From: Streptomyces mobaraensis
Lineage (GTDB): Bacteria; Actinomycetota; Actinomycetes; Streptomycetales; Streptomycetaceae
Length of the DNA: 64,000 nucleotides
Assembly: GCF_020099395.1 (NCBI RefSeq)
Contig: NZ_CP083590.1
Coordinates: 6,696,001-6,760,000, forward strand
Direction: 5' to 3'
The notes under the pieces were generated by a model. The model was not told where the DNA came from. It made no database searches and saw only the letters and a program-made list of their open reading frames with translations. Both the position numbers and the translations under genes were made by a program. This document shows, piece by piece, positions 27,703-35,839 of the stretch; the stretch's first letter is position 1; every line of letters starts with the position of its first letter.

Positions 27703-28743
27703 TCAGCCGTCTACGGGCGGCAGTTCGCCCGATCCGCGGGCGATCAGGCGCGTCGGCAGTTCGACGCGGCGGGCGTCCGCCGCGTAGCCGTCGAGGCGCT
27801 GGAAGAGGAGCTCGGCGGCGGTGCGGCCGAGGCGGGCGGGGTCCTGGGCGATGACCGTGACGCCGGGGGAGAGCAGGTCGGCCAGTTCGAGGTCGTCGAA
27901 GCCGACGAGGGCGACGCCGCGCGGGAGTTCGGACAGCACGCGGACGGCGGTGGCGGTCACCCGGTTGTTGCCGGTGAAGAGGGCGGTGACCGGCGCCGGG
28001 CCGGACAGCATGCGCAGCACCTCGCCGCGTACCCGGTCCGGTGCCGTCGGGCCGAGCGAGATCCAGCCGTCGTGCACCGGCAGCGCGGCGGCGTTCATCG
28101 CGGCCCGGTATCCGCGCAGCCGCTCGGTCGCGGTGTGGATGCGCGGTTGGTCGCCGATGAAGCCGATCCGGCGGTGGCCGTGGGCGATCAGGTGCGCCAC
28201 GCCCTCGCGGGCGCCGCCCGCGTGGTCGGAGAGGACGGTGTCGGCGGATATCAGCCCGGCGGGACGGTCGACGAAGACCGTGGCCACGCCCGCCGCCATC
28301 TCCGGTTCCAGATAACGGTGGTCGTCGCCGGCCGGGATGACGACGAGGCCGTCGACGCGGCGGGCGCAGAGGGCGAGGGCGAGTTCGCGCTCCCGCTCGG
28401 GGTCCTCGGCGCTGGAGCCGTTGATGAGCAGCGCGCCGTGGTCGCGGGCCACCTCCTCGACGGCGCGGTTGAGCGGGGCGTAGAACGGGTCCGCCAGGTC
28501 CTCCAGGACGAGTCCGACGGACGACGTACGGCCCTTGCGCAGTACGCGGGCGCTGTCGTTGCGGCGGAAACCGAGGGCGGTGATGGCGTCCCTGACGCGG
28601 CGTTCGGTCTCGGCGGTCACGCCCGGCTCGCCGTTCACCACCCGGGACACCGTCTTCAGTCCCACGCCGGCGCGCGTCGCCACGTCCTTCATGGTCGGCC
28701 GGGTCCCGTAGCGGGGGCGGGGGTCGTGGGCGGTGTGGGGCAC
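27703..28743 (-). CDS. LacI family transcriptional regulator
   Basis: 346 residues from GTG at 28743, with GGAGGA nine bases upstream. The helix-turn-helix and hinge are MKDVATRAGVGLKTVSRVV and the following LRKGRTSSVGLVL; the sugar-binding domain shows GLVVIPAG, GHRRIGFIGD and VALVGFDDLELADL. It is divergent from a ROK-type sugar kinase gene, and the spacer contains the palindrome GACAACGTTGTC with the central CG typical of LacI operators, so it very likely regulates that kinase gene and itself. Confidence 0.94.
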   Translation of the reverse strand: MPHTAHDPRPRYGTRPTMKDVATRAGVGLKTVSRVVNGEPGVTAETERRVRDAITALGFRRNDSARVLRKGRTSSVGLVLEDLADPFYAPLNRAVEEVARDHGALLINGSSAEDPERERELALALCARRVDGLVVIPAGDDHRYLEPEMAAGVATVFVDRPAGLISADTVLSDHAGGAREGVAHLIAHGHRRIGFIGDQPRIHTATERLRGYRAAMNAAALPVHDGWISLGPTAPDRVRGEVLRMLSGPAPVTALFTGNNRVTATAVRVLSELPRGVALVGFDDLELADLLSPGVTVIAQDPARLGRTAAELLFQRLDGYAADARRVELPTRLIARGSGELPPVDG

Positions 28744-28839
28744 CTGGCGTGTCCTCCATGACCGTTGGGCGCTGTCGCGTGCTGTCGGGTGGTGTCAAGT
28801 ACTGTGCGCGGTGTGTGCGTCGAACGAGCATAGGGCCTG

Positions 28840-28851
28840 GACAACGTTGTC
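28840..28851. promoter_or_regulatory. LacI-type operator GACAACGTTGTC
   Basis: A perfect 12-base palindrome with central AACGTT in the 193-base divergent spacer between the LacI regulator and the ROK kinase, 97 bases upstream of each start on average. The form matches LacI/GalR-family operators. Confidence 0.7.
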
Positions 28852-28936
28852 AACAGTGGCCGAGACTGGCGGGAAAGCGACGGCCGGCCACCCGGGGCCG
28901 GCCGCGCCGCGAGTGGAGCAGGAGCGACCGTTCCCC

Positions 28937-29932
28937 ATGCCGTCCGCCACGCCGTCGTCCGCCGTACCCTCGTCGTCCGCCAGGCCCACCGCCCCGGGCG
29001 CGCTCGTCGCCGCTCTCGACATCGGCGGCACCAAGATCGCGGGCGCGCTGGTGGACGCCGAGGGGCGGCTCCTCGTCCGCTCCCGGCGCCGGACCCCCGC
29101 CGAGGGCGACGCGGCGGCGGTGATGGGCGCGGTGGCGGAGGTGCTGGACGAGCTCGCCGCGCCCGCCGACTGGCGGCGGGTGCGCGCGGTGGGCATCGGC
29201 AGCGCCGGGCCCGTGGACGCCTCGCGCGGCACGGTCAGCCCGGTCAACGTGCCGGGCTGGCGCGGATTTCCACTGGTGGCGGAGGTGGGACGGCGGGTCG
29301 GCGGGCTGCCCGTCGTCCTCGTCGGCGACGGGGTCGCGATGACCGCCGCCGAACACTGGCGCGGCGCGGCGCGGGGCCGGGCGAACGCCCTGTGCATGGT
29401 GGTGTCCACGGGGGTGGGGGGCGGTCTGGTGCTGGGCGGGCGGCTGCATCCTGGGCCGACGGGCAACGCCGGCCACATCGGTCACATCAGTGTGGATCTG
29501 GACGGCGACCCCTGCCCGTGCGGCGGCCGGGGCTGCGTCGAACGCATCGCCAGCGGGCCGAACATCGCCCGCCGGGCCGCCGAGTCCGGCTGGCGGCCCG
29601 GGCCGGACGGGGACGCGGGCGCGGCGGGCGTCGCCGCGGCGGCCCGCGCCGGCGACCCCCTCGCCGTCGCGTCGTTCGACCGTGCCGCCCGGGCGCTCGC
29701 GGCCGGCATCGCCGCGACGGCGACTCTCACGGAGATCGAGGTCGCGGTCGTGGGCGGCGGCGTCGCGGGCGCGGGGGACGTCCTGTTCGCCCCGCTGCGC
29801 CGGCATCTGCGCGCGTACGCGACGCTGTCCTTCGCCGCCGGGGTCGAGGTCGTACCGGCCCTGCTCGGCGGCGACGCGGGAGTGGTGGGCGCGGCGGCGG
29901 CCGCGGCGGAGGCGGTGGGGGTGTGGGGATGA
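28937..29932 (+). CDS. ROK family sugar kinase
   Basis: 331 residues. The phosphate-binding motif is AALDIGGTKIAGALVD and the ROK zinc motif is CPCGGRGCVE; STGVGGGLVL and GHISV are also present. There is no N-terminal helix-turn-helix, so it is a kinase (glucokinase, N-acetylglucosamine kinase or similar) rather than a repressor. The first 20 residues are a Ser/Pro/Ala-rich extension. The ATG at 28937 has AGGAG about 13 bases before it. Control by the divergent LacI protein is likely. Confidence 0.9.
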   Translation: MPSATPSSAVPSSSARPTAPGALVAALDIGGTKIAGALVDAEGRLLVRSRRRTPAEGDAAAVMGAVAEVLDELAAPADWRRVRAVGIGSAGPVDASRGTVSPVNVPGWRGFPLVAEVGRRVGGLPVVLVGDGVAMTAAEHWRGAARGRANALCMVVSTGVGGGLVLGGRLHPGPTGNAGHIGHISVDLDGDPCPCGGRGCVERIASGPNIARRAAESGWRPGPDGDAGAAGVAAAARAGDPLAVASFDRAARALAAGIAATATLTEIEVAVVGGGVAGAGDVLFAPLRRHLRAYATLSFAAGVEVVPALLGGDAGVVGAAAAAAEAVGVWG

Positions 29933-30244
29933 GGCGGTGACGGCCGGGGGAGCCGGTGTCGTAGGAGTGGTGGGGCGGGGGGTTTCGCCCGGGGCCGCGT
30001 GGGAAGCCGTACGGTTCGGTGCTCGCTGCTGATTCTCGCGGCCGGTGTCCGCTTGCTCGTGAACGGCGGGAAAGTCCCGGGACCCCTGAGAGACTTGGGA
30101 GCGTATGAGGCCCATGGGGTTCCCGGACGGCATGAACCGTACGACGGGTGCGCCGGTGAACCGAGGGCCCCATCCCGCTCGTCCGTCCTTCCGTGGCAAG
30201 GTGTTCCGGGCATCGCAAGGGGGCCGCTCGGAGGAGGGGGAACC
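29933..30244. other. Spacer of 312 bases
   Basis: Between the ROK kinase and the kinase-Nudix fusion gene. GGGCG-N7-CGCCC near 29973 may be a weak terminator. The 30060-30130 part is AT-richer and may hold a promoter. No gene is supported. Confidence 0.45.
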
Positions 30245-31282
30245 GTGATCGTCTGGCTGAACGGCGCTTTCAGTACGGGAAAGACCAGCACCGCGAGGGA
30301 ACTGACCGGGCTCATGCCGGAAAGCCACCTCTACGACCCCGAGATCGTCGGCGGGGGACTGCGGCATCTCCTGCCGCCGGAGCGGCTGGCCGAGGTCGAC
30401 GACTACCAGGACCTGCCCATCTGGCGCCGCCTGGTCGCCGACACCGCGGCGGCGCTGCTCGCGGAGGTGGGCGGGGTGCTCGTCGTCCCCATGACGCTGC
30501 TGCGGCAGGAGTACCGGGACGAGATATTCGGGACGCTCGCCGCCCGCCGGATACCCGTGCGGCACATCCTGCTCGACTGTGATGAAACGATACTGCGCAA
30601 ACGGATCGACGGCCGGGTGGAGTTCCCCGGCGACCCGGCCGGCAGCGAGTCCGTCCGGCAGTGGGCCCGGGACCACGTCGACGCCTACCAGGAGGCGCTG
30701 ACCTGGCTGTCGGACGACGCGTTCGTCGTCGACACCGGACGGCTCACCCCGCGCGAGGCGGCCGAACGCGTCGCCCGGGCGGTCCGCGACGGCTCCGCCG
30801 GGCCGTGCCAGATCGTCGAGACGCCCGAACCGAAGGCCGAGACACTGGCCGCCGGGGTGCTCCTCTTCGACGAACACGACCGCGTGCTGCTCGTCGACCC
30901 CACCTACAAACCCGGCTGGGAGTTCCCCGGCGGCATCGTCGAACCGGGCGAGGCGCCGGCGCGGGCCGGCATGCGCGAGGTCGCCGAGGAGATCGGCATC
31001 GAACTGCCGGACGTCCCCAAGCTGTTGGTCGTGGACTGGGAACCACCCCGGCCCCCCGGCTTCGGCGGCCTCCGCTTCCTCTTCGACGGCGGCCGGCTCA
31101 CCGAGGCCGAGGCCCGCCGCCTGCTGCTCCCGGGCGCCGAACTGCGCGGCTGGCGCTTCGTCACCGAGGACGAGGCGAGTGCCCTCCTGCCCCCCGTCCG
31201 CCACCGCCGCCTCCGCTGGGCCCTCCGCGCCCGCGAACGCGGATGCCCGCTCAACCTGGAGGCGGGGGTGCCGGTTGGGTGA
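30245..31282 (+). CDS. Fusion of P-loop kinase-like domain and Nudix hydrolase
   Basis: 345 residues from GTG, with GGAGGAGGGGG upstream. Residues 1-180 are a P-loop NTPase: Walker A is GAFSTGKTST, and HILLDCDETILRKRI is a lid-like region as in small-molecule kinases (shikimate, chloramphenicol or gluconate kinase-like). Residues about 200-345 are a Nudix domain: the box GGIVEPGEAPARAGMREVAE, then EIGI, carries all catalytic Glu residues. The Nudix part would hydrolyse a nucleoside diphosphate-linked compound. A two-domain enzyme that phosphorylates and then hydrolyses related compounds is possible, but the substrates are unknown. Confidence 0.85.
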   Translation: MIVWLNGAFSTGKTSTARELTGLMPESHLYDPEIVGGGLRHLLPPERLAEVDDYQDLPIWRRLVADTAAALLAEVGGVLVVPMTLLRQEYRDEIFGTLAARRIPVRHILLDCDETILRKRIDGRVEFPGDPAGSESVRQWARDHVDAYQEALTWLSDDAFVVDTGRLTPREAAERVARAVRDGSAGPCQIVETPEPKAETLAAGVLLFDEHDRVLLVDPTYKPGWEFPGGIVEPGEAPARAGMREVAEEIGIELPDVPKLLVVDWEPPRPPGFGGLRFLFDGGRLTEAEARRLLLPGAELRGWRFVTEDEASALLPPVRHRRLRWALRARERGCPLNLEAGVPVG

Positions 31283-31351
31283 GACGGCGACGGGGTGCGG
31301 GTGCGGGCGCGGGCGTGCGGTGCGTTCCGCGCTCCGACGGGCGGCGCGCCC

Positions 31352-31876
31352 ATGACGACCGCCGGGCCCGGCGACGGGGCACGCCGCACGCCGCCGGGAA
31401 CGCCGACGGAACAGCGGATCACCGTCTCGGAAACCGTCACCTGCCCGGCGACGTGCCCCGACTGCGGCGCGGCGACGGACCACCACGGCGTCCAGACACT
31501 GCTGCCGGACGGCCGCCTGCGGTGGGACGTGGAATCGACCTGCACGGCCTGCGGATCGGCGTTCGCCGCGTGCGGCGGGGAGTTGCCGGGCGAACTACGG
31601 GACCGGATGCTCGCCGAGCACGGGCCGGCGACGCTGCGCGTCCACACCCCGCCGCCGACGCCCGCCGTGATCATGCGGGTCCTCCGGGCCACGCTGGGCG
31701 TCGACCTGGCAGGCGCGAAGGCGCTGTCGCGCCGCGTACGGGACGGTGACTGGCCGGGGACCCTCCCCGAGACGGAACTCCTGGCGAGGCGGCTGCGCGC
31801 GGCGGGGGTCGACGCCGTGGCGGAGTGGGCGGGGCGGCCGGGCGAACCACGGCCAGCTCCGCCGCCCCCACCATGA
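31352..31876 (+). CDS. Zinc-ribbon protein with L7/L12-like C-terminal domain
   Basis: 174 residues. The N-terminal half has C-x3-C-x2-C (CPATCPDC) and C-x2-C (CTAC), then another Cys, enough for a zinc ribbon. The C-terminal half (RVLRATLGVDLAGAKALSRR then VRDGDWPGTLP, ELLARRLRAAGV) resembles the ribosomal L7/L12 C-terminal fold seen in a group of Streptomyces unknowns. ATG at 31352 is chosen since sequence before it is low-complexity; no strong ribosome site is visible. The next gene follows after 48 bases. Confidence 0.7.
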   Translation: MTTAGPGDGARRTPPGTPTEQRITVSETVTCPATCPDCGAATDHHGVQTLLPDGRLRWDVESTCTACGSAFAACGGELPGELRDRMLAEHGPATLRVHTPPPTPAVIMRVLRATLGVDLAGAKALSRRVRDGDWPGTLPETELLARRLRAAGVDAVAEWAGRPGEPRPAPPPPP

Positions 31877-31924
31877 GAACTCCCCAGTGCCTGGACCCCG
31901 CCCCCGAGAACGAAGGCGACACCC

Positions 31925-32293
31925 ATGGGCATCTACGTATCGATAAGGGGGTGGCTGGAGTGCGACGCGACGCAACGCGCCGCCGTCCAGGAGATCATCG
32001 CCGCCTACGACGACGACCATTACAGCCACGGATGGGGCTCACCTCGTCGTCAGCACGGCAGTTGGGCCCATTACGTCTTCTACGGCGCCGACATCCGTGA
32101 GTCGGCCCTGGGCTGGTTCACCGACCAGATCGGAGAGATCGCCGGGCTCCCCGCCTCCGACGACGACGGAGACCTCGTCCAGGGCCTGTTCCTGGTCAGC
32201 CACGAGGTCGAGGGCATGACCGAATGGCAGGTCCGCGACGGCCGGCTCCACACCGCACCGGCCGACACCGGATACCGGTACCTGGACGCGTGA
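31925..32293 (+). CDS. Hypothetical protein, 122 residues
   Basis: Acidic, soluble and rich in aromatic residues (GWLECDATQRAAVQEIIAAY; HGSWAHYVFYGADI; VSHEVEGMTEWQVRDGRL). GAAGGCGAC precedes the ATG. The compact size and composition look like the immunity-protein-like families common in Streptomyces, but I cannot name one. It may share a transcript with the zinc-ribbon gene 48 bases upstream. Confidence 0.72.
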   Translation: MGIYVSIRGWLECDATQRAAVQEIIAAYDDDHYSHGWGSPRRQHGSWAHYVFYGADIRESALGWFTDQIGEIAGLPASDDDGDLVQGLFLVSHEVEGMTEWQVRDGRLHTAPADTGYRYLDA

Positions 32294-32348
32294 CCGGGTG
32301 GCCGCGGCTTCCCTGACGCAGCCGTGGTCCCTCCTTCGATCAGCGGCA

Positions 32349-33371
32349 TCAGCGGCCGGTCTTCGGCTTACCCGGCAGCGTCACCCACTCACCCCGTCCG
32401 CTCCACGAGCCCCCCCCGTTCGCGTCCGTTCCACCGGCGACGAGGCGCCGGGCCAGATCGACCAGGTCGGCCAGGCGCAGCACCCGTCCGCCGAAGCCCG
32501 GCAGGGGGACGTGCAAGGGCGCGGTCCAGCGCTCGGGGATCGCGTCCGGCCCGTACCACGCGCCCGCGAGTCCCCCGGTGACCGCGGCGACGGTGTCCGT
32601 GTCACCGCCGATGTCGATCGCCGCGCGGAGGGCGTCCTCGAAGCTCGCGGTGGTGCGGAGAGCCCAGACCGCTGAGCCCAGGCAGGGCCAGACGGCACCG
32701 TTGAACTCGGTCGCCCGGTCAGGGTGCCAGTCGGGAGCGAGGACCGCGGCGTACCGCGGGCGGTGGTCGGGGTGGACGAGGTCCAGGACGTCGGGGAGGG
32801 CGCGGAGGGGATCGGCGCCCTCCAGGCCGAGGCGGACGAGTTCGTGGAACACGGCCGTGCCCTCCCAGGCGGCGCGGTCTCCGTGCGTCAGCGCGGCGAT
32901 GCGCCGGGCGGCGTCCATCGTGGCCGCCCGGCCGGCCGCGGCGAAGTGGACCGCGGAGGTCGAGGCCCGCATCAGGGAACCGTTGCCGGCCGCCCGCAGG
33001 TTGACCCGGAAATGGGCCGCGGCGGCCAGATCCCACGGCATGCCGTTGGTGAGGACGTCCTCGGTCTGCAACCCGATGTCCTTGGGATCGGCCGCCGCCC
33101 ACCGCCGGAAGCGGGCGAAGATGTCCGGCAGGTCGAGTCCGCCCCGCTGCACCAGCGACTCCCCAACGAGAACGGCCATTTGCGTGTCGTCCGTGGCCTC
33201 GCCCGGCTCCCAGCCACCGCCGCCCGCCATCTCGCCCCCGCACCCCGGTTCCGGGAACCGGGCGGAGAACGCGCCCGGGGGCCCGAACTCGAAGGGACCG
33301 CCCAACGCGTCCCCCACCGCCGAGCCGACGACCACCGCGATAGCTCGTTCCGTCCACCCCATAGGTTTCAT
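32349..33371 (-). CDS. ADP-ribosylglycohydrolase family protein
   Basis: 340 residues. The dinuclear magnesium site is complete: GSAVGDALGGPFEF at the N-terminus, EATDDTQM, and IGGDTDTVAAVTGGLAGA near residue 255. Family members such as DraG remove ADP-ribose from arginine of target proteins. No ADP-ribosyltransferase partner is adjacent, although the toxin tip 2 kb away could be of that class. Start codon could be ATG 33371 or 33362; neither has a clear ribosome site. Confidence 0.92.
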   Translation of the reverse strand: MKPMGWTERAIAVVVGSAVGDALGGPFEFGPPGAFSARFPEPGCGGEMAGGGGWEPGEATDDTQMAVLVGESLVQRGGLDLPDIFARFRRWAAADPKDIGLQTEDVLTNGMPWDLAAAAHFRVNLRAAGNGSLMRASTSAVHFAAAGRAATMDAARRIAALTHGDRAAWEGTAVFHELVRLGLEGADPLRALPDVLDLVHPDHRPRYAAVLAPDWHPDRATEFNGAVWPCLGSAVWALRTTASFEDALRAAIDIGGDTDTVAAVTGGLAGAWYGPDAIPERWTAPLHVPLPGFGGRVLRLADLVDLARRLVAGGTDANGGGSWSGRGEWVTLPGKPKTGR

Positions 33372-33454
33372 TCGCGCAGGCTACCGGCGCCCGTGGCGGC
33401 CCCCGCCAGGGCGACGGCGGCCGGCCGCCCCGACGGCTCGGGCCCCTGGCGCGC

Positions 33455-33673
33455 CTACTCGTTGTGCAGCACCTTGGCGATCGTCAGCCGTGCCGCCGAG
33501 CGTGCCGGGACCAGCGCGCCGAGGACGGCGATCCCGACCCCCGCCAGAACCAGGAGGGCCAACTGCGGCGCGTGCCACACGTCCTTCATGGACTCCGGGA
33601 ACGCGACCTGTCCGACGTGGTCCACCAGCAGCCGGTGCGCGACGATCCCGAGAGGCACCCCCAGCAGCCCGGG
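33455..33673 (-). pseudogene. Remnant of an ABC transporter permease (FtsX/MacB-like C-terminus)
   Basis: About 72 codons ending in TAG match only the C-terminal end of a FtsX-type permease: a periplasmic segment (HVGQVAFPESMKDVWHAPQL), the last membrane helix (LALLVLAGVGIAVLGALVPA) and the closing ARSAARLTIAKVLHNE. Upstream the frame turns into Gly/Pro/Ser repeats and then runs antisense into a response-regulator fragment. The rest of the gene has been lost. Confidence 0.75.
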
Positions 33674-33745
33674 CCCGGCGTCCTCAGGCCCGGAGCCCCG
33701 AGGCCCGGAACCCCCGGGCCCGGAGCCCCGACGCCCGGAACCCCG
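33674..33745. other. Deletion junction with GC-rich direct repeats
   Basis: The stretch between two gene remnants consists of imperfect repeats of CCCGGAGCCCCGA / GGCCCGGAACCCC. It is where the 5' parts of a leftward permease gene and a rightward response-regulator gene would have been, so it is the probable scar of the deletion. Confidence 0.6.
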
Positions 33746-34021
33746 GCCGTCCACCGCGACCTGGCCGCGCTGACGCAGCGGGAGCGCGAGGTGCTGACGC
33801 TCATGGGCCGGGGCCTGTCCAACGGCGAACTGGCCCGGACCCTGACACTCAGCGAGGCGACGGTGAAGACCCATGTGGCCCGCATCTTCGCCAAGCTCAC
33901 CCTGCGCGACCGGGCCCAGGCCGTCGTCCTCGCGTACGAGACGGGACTCGTCTCGCCGGGCGAACCCGCCGGACCCGTGCGCCGGAGGGGGCACGACGGC
34001 ACCCCGGCTCGCCCTCAGTGA
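33746..34021 (+). pseudogene. Remnant of a LuxR-type response regulator (DNA-binding domain)
   Basis: About 91 codons encode a complete NarL/LuxR-type DNA-binding domain: LTQREREVLTLMGRGLSNGE, then LARTLTLSEATVKTHVARIF. The receiver domain and any start codon are missing; upstream sequence is the repeat junction. The gene probably belonged to a two-component system next to the lost ABC transporter. Its last 7 bases overlap the 3' end of the convergent sigma factor gene. Confidence 0.75.
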
Positions 34022-34920
34022 TCAAGCACCGCGAGATCCAGCGCGGCCAGGCGCTCCGGGTCGGTGAGGATGTCGAGGGCGACGATCCGGTCGGCCACGA
34101 CGGTGAAGGCCATGACCGAGAACGGCGTCCCGCCCGCCGTCGCGACGACCCCGGCCGCGCCGTTGACGAGCGCCGGGCGCGCCGCCTCGGCGACCCGCGC
34201 GAACCGCGACGCCTGCCGGGCCACGGCCTCCGCACCGCGTACGACGTTGAACGTCCGCGCGGCGCCGCCGTCCGACCGGGCGACGACGTCCGGGTCCAGC
34301 AGGTCCACGAGCGCGTCGAGGTCGCCGCCGCGCGCGGCGGCCAGGAACGCGTCGACGACCCGGCGCTGCCGGCCGAGATCCGGGTCCGGGGCGGGGGCCG
34401 AGCCCTGCACCCGCCGGCGGGCGCGGCTGGCGAGCTGCCGCGCGGCGGCCGGGGTACGGCCGACGACCGGCCCGATCTCGTCGAAGGGCACGGCGAACAT
34501 GTCGTGCAGGACGAAGGCGAGCCGCTCCGCCGGCGCCAACGACTCCAGCACCACCAGCAAGGCCAGCCCCAGCGAGTCCGCGAGCAGCGCCTCCTGCTCC
34601 GGATCCACCCCGTCCGCCGCGCTGACCACCGGATCGGGTAGCCGCAGCCGCTCCTCCATCGGCTCCTCGCGCCGCGCGGTACGGCTGCGCAGCATGTCGA
34701 GGCAGACGCGCCCGACGACCGTCGTCAGCCACCCGCCGAGGTTCGCCACCTCGCCGGCGTCCACCCGGCTCAGCCGCAACCACGCTTCCTGCACCGCGTC
34801 GTCGGCCTCGGCGAGTGACCCCAGCATCCGATAGGCGACCGCCCGCAAATGCGACCGGTGCTCCTCGAACCGCCGCGCCAGGAACTCGGTGTCCTTCGTG
34901 GTGTCGTTCGCGCTGTCCAT
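34015..34920 (-). CDS. SigJ-type (ECF41) RNA polymerase sigma factor
   Basis: 301 residues. Region 2 shows AYRMLGSLAEADDAVQEAWL and region 4 the VVGRTPAAARQLASRARRR recognition helix. A SnoaL-like C-terminal extension (DAFLAAARGGDLDALVDLL, then DPDVVARSDGG and ALVNGAAGVV) marks the ECF41/SigJ group, in which the extension modulates sigma activity instead of a separate anti-sigma factor. The usual partner gene (an oxidoreductase or carboxymuconolactone decarboxylase-like protein) is not adjacent. ATG at 34920. Confidence 0.92.
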   Translation of the reverse strand: MDSANDTTKDTEFLARRFEEHRSHLRAVAYRMLGSLAEADDAVQEAWLRLSRVDAGEVANLGGWLTTVVGRVCLDMLRSRTARREEPMEERLRLPDPVVSAADGVDPEQEALLADSLGLALLVVLESLAPAERLAFVLHDMFAVPFDEIGPVVGRTPAAARQLASRARRRVQGSAPAPDPDLGRQRRVVDAFLAAARGGDLDALVDLLDPDVVARSDGGAARTFNVVRGAEAVARQASRFARVAEAARPALVNGAAGVVATAGGTPFSVMAFTVVADRIVALDILTDPERLAALDLAVLDH

Positions 34921-35165
34921 TCCTCGCCGCTCTGCTCGCGGAGGCGCCCTCTCATCCCGCGCGCCGCCTGATTGCCCGACCGGAACACTGACGCGCCGCA
35001 CGGCACGGATGTGACAGCGACGCGGAGAACGTGTGCCCGCTCACACGCTCGTCGGCTCGCCGGCTCGATGGCACATGTCCTGCAGCCAAAGGGCCAAAGG
35101 GAAAGAGATACTCCATGTGCTCTCGTGAGAACACACGGTATTGCCCTGCGTCGGGAGGAACTGGT

Positions 35166-35651
35166 GTGCTGACATTGCGTGAAGAATTAACGGCGTTGTA
35201 TTTGGGTGAAGTTGAGCCGGCGGAGGTCGTGGGGGCCTTCCGGCGGGCGGCGGTCGTCGTGCCGCTTGACGAGCACGGTGGATTGTGGACGGCGTCGTAC
35301 GAGGGTATGGGGTGGATCCATGCGTTCTGTGATGAGGCGGCGTTGGCGCGGTTCGTGATGGCTCGGGCCGATGCGTGCGGGGTGGCGGTCCGGCCCGGTG
35401 AGGCGGCGGTGGATTACGTCACGACCTTGGGCGCGCGCTCCATACCGTTCAGGGGCCCTCGGACGCCCAACGTCTTCGAGGTGATGGCAATCCATGGCCC
35501 ATGGATGACACGAGAGGCCAGTATGGCCCCGGTGTCTATTCCTGGGGGGCGAGAGAGGAGGCCGAACGGTACGCGGAACGAATACGGAGCCGAGGGGGAG
35601 ATGTGGAAGTCCTCACCTTCCGAGTGCACAAAAACGATCTCGACTCCATGA
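35166..35651 (+). pseudogene. SseB-like N-terminal domain truncated and joined to toxin sequence
   Basis: From GTG at 35166 (GGGAGGA five bases before) the first 90 codons resemble SseB-family proteins (LREELTALYLGEVEPAEVV; AAVVVPLDEHGGLWTASYEG; DYVTTLGAR). At about 35435 the family resemblance stops and the frame continues FRGPRTPNVFEVMAIHGPW, which looks like the start of a toxin domain; it then loses sense, while the toxin continues in the frame of 35501. I read this as a recombination between an SseB-like gene and a toxin 3' end, with a frameshift near 35485-35505. Codon 8 is TTA, the rare bldA-dependent leucine codon. GC content falls here to roughly 58%. Confidence 0.6.
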
Positions 35652-35830
35652 AGAAAGCCATAGTCACGGACATGAGTCCGGCTGACGCTGAGGCATTTAT
35701 GGATCGCTACAGCCGTCTCTACGGTGCTGGCGAGCCGCACGATTACCAGTACATAAGAGGCTTCACTGGACTGGGGCGCGAGCATTACTTCAATAAATCC
35801 GTCTTCCATCTACTCAATTTTGTGAGCTAG
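35501..35830 (+). CDS. Polymorphic-toxin C-terminal domain (orphan tip)
   Basis: 109 residues from an ATG without ribosome site. RGQYGPGVYSWGAREEAERY followed by a charged beta strand (VEVLTFRVHKNDLDSM) and an aromatic-rich end (HYFNKSVFHLLNF) recalls the G-x-GVY-x-AERYA pattern of ADP-ribosyltransferase-like toxin tips at the ends of WXG100/RHS-type proteins. In an intact toxin it would be the last domain. Here only the tip remains, partly joined in another frame to the upstream SseB-like segment. Base composition is about 53% GC. The likely immunity gene follows after nine bases. Confidence 0.6.
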   Translation: MDDTRGQYGPGVYSWGAREEAERYAERIRSRGGDVEVLTFRVHKNDLDSMKKAIVTDMSPADAEAFMDRYSRLYGAGEPHDYQYIRGFTGLGREHYFNKSVFHLLNFVS

Positions 35831-35839
35831 GATCCAACC

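Noticed and set aside
28850..31486. 878-codon frame on the minus strand over the ROK kinase and Nudix genes
   Set aside because: It spans several real plus-strand genes and gives only low-complexity sequence; the plus-strand genes have clear motifs.
34015..35001. Longer start of the SigJ-type sigma factor at 35001
   Set aside because: The additional N-terminal residues (Arg/Gly/Ser-rich) are not part of the family; the ATG at 34920 fits the domain start.
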